Source: Letharia columbiana (taxonomy: Eukaryota > Ascomycota > Lecanoromycetes > Lecanorales > Parmeliaceae). Taken from it: DNA of 64,000 bases. The stretch covers positions 62,001-126,000 of the forward strand of contig NW_023501106.1 in the NCBI RefSeq assembly GCF_014066305.1. Direction: 5' to 3'. Below, in pieces: positions 60,608-64,000 of the stretch. Made by a program: the position numbers and the translations under genes. The first letter of the stretch is position 1. Every line of letters begins with the position of its first letter. The notes beneath the pieces were generated by a model, which was not told where the DNA came from, did no database searches, and saw only the letters and a list, made by a program, of their open reading frames with translations.

Positions 60608-62047
60608 ATGCGTACTGCAGATAATTCAGAGATGGATCGTATCCCTCCACCACCGTACACAGAGGTAGCAGATGCGTTGGACGCAGCAAGCCAGCCTGTT
60701 CAAGCAAGCCTACGGGGTGGCTACATGCGACCTTCGCTGCCGTCAGAAATGCCATCAGATGAGAACAATCTCTCGTCGGCTATCACGTACTTCGAAGATC
60801 CAGACGATCCCGACCTACATCGAGCTGGGGTATATCTGAGCTTGGCCGAATACACTATTACGTTCAATCGCGAAACCACTCGTGACGATCTTGCCTATCC
60901 TCTTCCCATCGAAACCTACATTGCTCGAGATGTGACAAGTCTCGATTGGTCCACTTTTGTCAACTTTCTATTCCCAATGCGTGACGAAGTCCGCCATGGA
61001 AAGCTCAGGCCAGAAAAAGACCCTCAGCGTCACTCATTCATCGAGGAAGACACTCCGGCGCGCCGAGACCGAATCCTAGCAGTCATCGCAGAATGGAATG
61101 AAAACTTTTTCAACCCTCGTCGAATCCACATAAAGGCAGGCTTCTCCCCACTGCCTTCATACCCCTCCTCCCGATCCACGGCCATACCATCAGTAGCACA
61201 AGGTCCATACGTCGAATCTCGGCCCCTTCAGCCCGCCCAACCGACCATGTATCGCGACGCTCCTGCTCAATGGTCCGCCAATCTGTCAACACCTCAGCCC
61301 ATCCATCGGTCTCTATCCACCTCATCCTCCGACTCGTCTTCCTCCTCTTCCATGGATTCCGTAAAGTCCAAGGACCTCGAAGGTGTGGACCTTGGCCAGA
61401 TTCGTTCCGCACTGCTCGCTTTCCAATTGGACGCAACCAAGAAAGACCATCTGCACGCGTCGGTGCGCCAGTTGCGTGATGGTTTTCGCTCGCAACGTCG
61501 GAATCTTTCGGGAAAGGACAGCAAAGAGCTAAAGAAGGAGAACAGGAATCAAAGAAAAGAGATAAAGAAAGAGGTCAAAGCTATTGTGAAAGAAGTCAAA
61601 GCTACCCGCAAAGCAGATCGCAAGGTTAGAAAAGCCGAGCGCAAAAGTCAAAGAGAGGGCAAGAGGGCTGAACGGGGTGGCAACGATCGAATCAAGGACT
61701 CCGAGGATACGGGACGAAGGGCAGAAGAGAGAGCTGCAGAAAAGGTCCGTCACGCTCAAGAAAGAGGCCGAGAAGCCGAAGGGCGGGCATCTGAGAAAGC
61801 GGCCAGGGCACATGGGAGAGCGAGAGAAGCACAGGCACAAGAGGCAACAGCGGTGGCTAGAGCTCAGAAGAGGGTTGCTGATGCGAGGGCGAGAGGATGG
61901 GACGGCGAAGCGGCGGCGACACAGCGAGCCCAGGAGATCAAGGCACGTACTGGTGCAGCTCAGCGGAGGGCGGGAGAGACTGCAGGGAGAGAGAGGTATG
62001 AAATTAACGGAGGACAGGAGACTGGTGTCCTGCTCACAGAGGATTGA
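60608..62047 (+). CDS. Conserved fungal protein with N-terminal PPxY motif and long basic helix
   Basis: Function unknown. Single exon, 479 residues. Near the N-terminus PPPPYTEV (residues 13-20) contains a PPxY motif, the ligand of WW domains such as those of Rsp5. A folded-looking conserved block at about 55-170 includes SSAITYFEDPDDPDLHRAG, LAEYTITFNRETTRDDLAYP and DWSTFVNFLFPMRDE; similar sequence occurs in several fungal proteins of unknown role. A Ser-rich linker (STSSSDSSSSSSMDS) follows at about 240. From about 300 to 460 the protein is a highly charged Lys/Arg/Glu/Ala helix with repeated AEERAAEK and REAEGRASEK-type units, probably an extended single helix or coiled coil. The start MRTADNSEMD is the first ATG; a second lies eight codons on. 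Confidence 0.82.
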   Translation: MRTADNSEMDRIPPPPYTEVADALDAASQPVQASLRGGYMRPSLPSEMPSDENNLSSAITYFEDPDDPDLHRAGVYLSLAEYTITFNRETTRDDLAYPLPIETYIARDVTSLDWSTFVNFLFPMRDEVRHGKLRPEKDPQRHSFIEEDTPARRDRILAVIAEWNENFFNPRRIHIKAGFSPLPSYPSSRSTAIPSVAQGPYVESRPLQPAQPTMYRDAPAQWSANLSTPQPIHRSLSTSSSDSSSSSSMDSVKSKDLEGVDLGQIRSALLAFQLDATKKDHLHASVRQLRDGFRSQRRNLSGKDSKELKKENRNQRKEIKKEVKAIVKEVKATRKADRKVRKAERKSQREGKRAERGGNDRIKDSEDTGRRAEERAAEKVRHAQERGREAEGRASEKAARAHGRAREAQAQEATAVARAQKRVADARARGWDGEAAATQRAQEIKARTGAAQRRAGETAGRERYEINGGQETGVLLTED

Positions 62048-62714
62048 AAATCAATCGGATTTTGGCTGATGACTTATGAAATTCTGATCTTAAAAGCAAG
62101 TCTGATCACAATGAAAACCCTTTTCTCACCTTACCTTACCTTTCGCAATCCCCATAGTGGTCGATAAACTGCAAGCTGGCCTTCTTAACGAGTTGATGGA
62201 TCTCATTGGTTGCTGAGTGTCGAAAGTGTCTACCTGAGTCGTTGTCAACTTCAGGTACCTTACGATCCTGGGCTACCGTAGCCGGACTTGGCTCCGTCAA
62301 CGGCCGCTAAAACCCCAGACCAAGGACCCCGCCCTGGGAACTCCTAATGCTGCAGGTTGGTCACGCGATGCTCGAGACGCATCGAAAGATGGGAAGATTC
62401 TGAATGTACCTATCATCCTTCCATGTACTTCCAATACTCAAAAAGACTTGGTGTGTCCGGTGGAAGAACGCTGGTCAGTATCGCAGTTGATAATTAGGTT
62501 TTGTAGTCCAGTAGTACGTGGTCCATGTCTTCAAGTGAATTTCCAACACCAATTCCTCATTGGACGAGCTCCCAGCTTTGCTTTCTTTGTTCTCATCACT
62601 TCAAAGTACCGTAACTAATCAACCCAACCACCAACAGCATCCACAGTCATCCTACTTTGATCAATTCCTCACCCAGCAACATAGCAAAACAAATCTTCCA
62701 TAAGAGTAGCAACC
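62048..62714. other. intergenic and 5' leader of the STF2-like gene
   Basis: No gene seen. GGTACCTTACG near 62250 resembles the palindromic cluster at 41235. The end of the interval is the first, untranslated exon of the STF2-like gene, apart from the A of its start codon. Confidence 0.45.
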
Positions 62715-63331
62715 AGTAAGTACTTCTACCCTTCAATATCCACTTTCCTGAACCTCCGTGCCCGCTTTCGTCCGCTCCATTCCCATGTCCTCGAATCTTG
62801 TTCCAATTTCGGGCGTTTCCTGTCACACCACTTTGCTGACTCTATAATGTTCAGTGACTCGCTCTCACAAACAGAACGACCGTGACCATGCCGGCCTCGC
62901 TGACGGCACTGCCGAAGAATCCCAGCACCTCCCTCGCTACTTCGCCAAGTCTGGTCACGTCGACGCCGACCCAAAGAAGGTGAAGAAAGAGGGTGGAGGC
63001 AAAGGCAATTGGTAAAATCTAATGACTTTGGCACAAACGAAGCGAAGCTCATCATGCCTCCAGGGGCACTCCCGGTGACGAGTCTCAGGACTATGGTTAC
63101 AACTTCACCAATGCCCGTCGTCGTTCCAACAGCAGCTCTCACGGTCATGCCATTGGCGACTTCAAGACCAAGTTCGAGACTGTCGAGGCCGATCCCGTCT
63201 TTGAGGAAGAATACCATGGGGCAAAGGATGATGCTGGGGTAGATGAGCACTTGGGTCTCGAGAAGGGAGATAGCGCGGATAGCATCAGCGGTGGTAGCAT
63301 TGAGGAAGAGGAGCATGCGAAGAAGGTCTAG
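62715..63331 (+). CDS. STF2-like protein (ATPase-stabilising factor 15 kDa family)
   Basis: Small hydrophilic protein related to yeast Stf2, linked to F1Fo-ATPase regulation and, in later work, to desiccation tolerance. Three exons carry coding sequence: the single base 62715, then 62855-63011 and 63064-63331, giving 141 residues. The start codon is split: A at the end of exon 1 (CA|GTAAGT), TG at the start of exon 2 (TTCAG|TG). The reading MTRSHKQNDRDHAGL then matches the family's MTR start. Conserved pieces are LPRYFAKSGHVDADPKKVKK and GGGKGNW joined across intron 2 (63012-63063) to GTPGDESQDYGYNF, then ARRRSNSSSHG and FKTKFETVEADPVFEEE. The acidic tail is longer than in yeast. Intron 1 is 139 nt. 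Confidence 0.88.
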
Positions 63332-64000
63332 ATGGCTTTTGTGATGAGATACGGCCGATCACAGCACCGGAATCTGTCGACTCGGTGGACAACAGAGTGG
63401 CAGTGTCTGTTGGCTCCAAATAGCACACTGAATTTCCTTGTTGCTCTGCACATGGCAAATGGTAGATGCCTCACAAGTGCTTGCTGTTCGTTTAACAACA
63501 AGCAATGAAGTTCCTATTCCTCTGCGCACCGGGAAGAACTAGGCCTCTCCAAGGCCGCGTATCATCCATCCAAACATCCGGTGAACGATCAGTAATTTTA
63601 AACCTACAGTTGATGGACCTGAGCAGGACACAGTCGCAAGTCTCACCAAGAACAAGGCTGCAACTTACTACTTGCGAGCACTGGAGAGCTCGGGATATGC
63701 GACGTAGACTGTCAATGCCCACACGCGCCCACTCATGTTGATCTGAAATTTTCGTCTTGCGTAGTTCTCTGGGTTTGACGCTGCATTTGGAGTAACTCAT
63801 CTAGGTTGATCGATTAAAATGGTAGATGGTAGATGATAAAGAATTTCGACTTGTGTGCCTCGCAGCAGTAGCGTAGCGCGACTTTTTTTCTTTTCGTGAG
63901 TCCGTGAATTTCTTGGCTGCGTACCGGAATTAACAACACCCTCCGTAATATCAACACAGCCAGCCCTGGCAATTCGGAACGGCTCTCTTTTCGCGTTCGT
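63332..64000. other. terminal flank, no gene seen
   Basis: 3' flank of the STF2-like gene to the window edge. Frames at 63492-63800 on both strands overlap and lack support. A gene may begin beyond the window. Confidence 0.4.

Noticed and set aside
62726..63316. 196-codon minus-strand frame over the STF2-like gene
   Set aside because: The plus strand gives a spliced protein matching a known family; the minus frame has no domain.

Overview
The window is nuclear DNA of a filamentous ascomycete (Pezizomycotina). The evidence is short GT-AG introns of mostly 47-65 nt with CTGAC/CTAAC branch sites, compact genes on both strands, recognisable fungal orthologues (GRX5, NEM1, GCD7, LST8, DRE2, VTC1, RSP5, PAB2, CCZ1, NAA10, a SUR7-family protein), and a 5.7 kb AT-rich block carrying the CpA-to-TpA footprint of repeat-induced point mutation (RIP). 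I cannot fix the class from sequence alone. Splice structures were worked out by hand from splice sites, phase and family conservation; each exon chain listed as resolved sums to a multiple of three.

Layout. 0.3-9 kb, mostly minus strand: branched-chain aminotransferase, an unknown protein, mitochondrial glutaredoxin GRX5, a broken phosphopantothenoylcysteine decarboxylase copy (plus strand), a seven-exon SHB17-like phosphatase, and the NEM1 phosphatase. 9.3-22.8 kb: eIF2B beta (GCD7), a SCY1-like/CEX1 pseudokinase, LST8, a 1224-residue disordered protein, and a secreted PLC-like protein. 23.0-29.3 kb: microsatellites and the RIP-degraded non-LTR retrotransposon (minus strand). 29.7-44.1 kb: SUR7/PalI-family membrane protein, a repeat-built acidic protein, DRE2, a short-chain dehydrogenase, an unresolved gene, VTC1, an Alba-like protein and an AHC1-type zinc-finger protein. 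45-64 kb: RSP5 ubiquitin ligase, PAB2, CCZ1, an Asp f 7-like secreted protein, a 13-exon LtrA-family membrane protein, NAA10, a PPxY-containing conserved protein, and an STF2-like protein.

Most genes are unrelated housekeeping loci. Loose themes are TOR/ubiquitin/vacuole control (LST8, RSP5, CCZ1, VTC1, NEM1), Fe-S biogenesis (GRX5, DRE2) and RNA handling (PAB2, Alba-like, CEX1), but I see no gene cluster with one pathway. No new multi-gene system was found. The most notable observations are the RIP-scarred LINE, the decayed CoA-synthesis gene copy, three GC-AG introns in adjacent genes, four stopless in-frame introns, and a start codon split by an intron.
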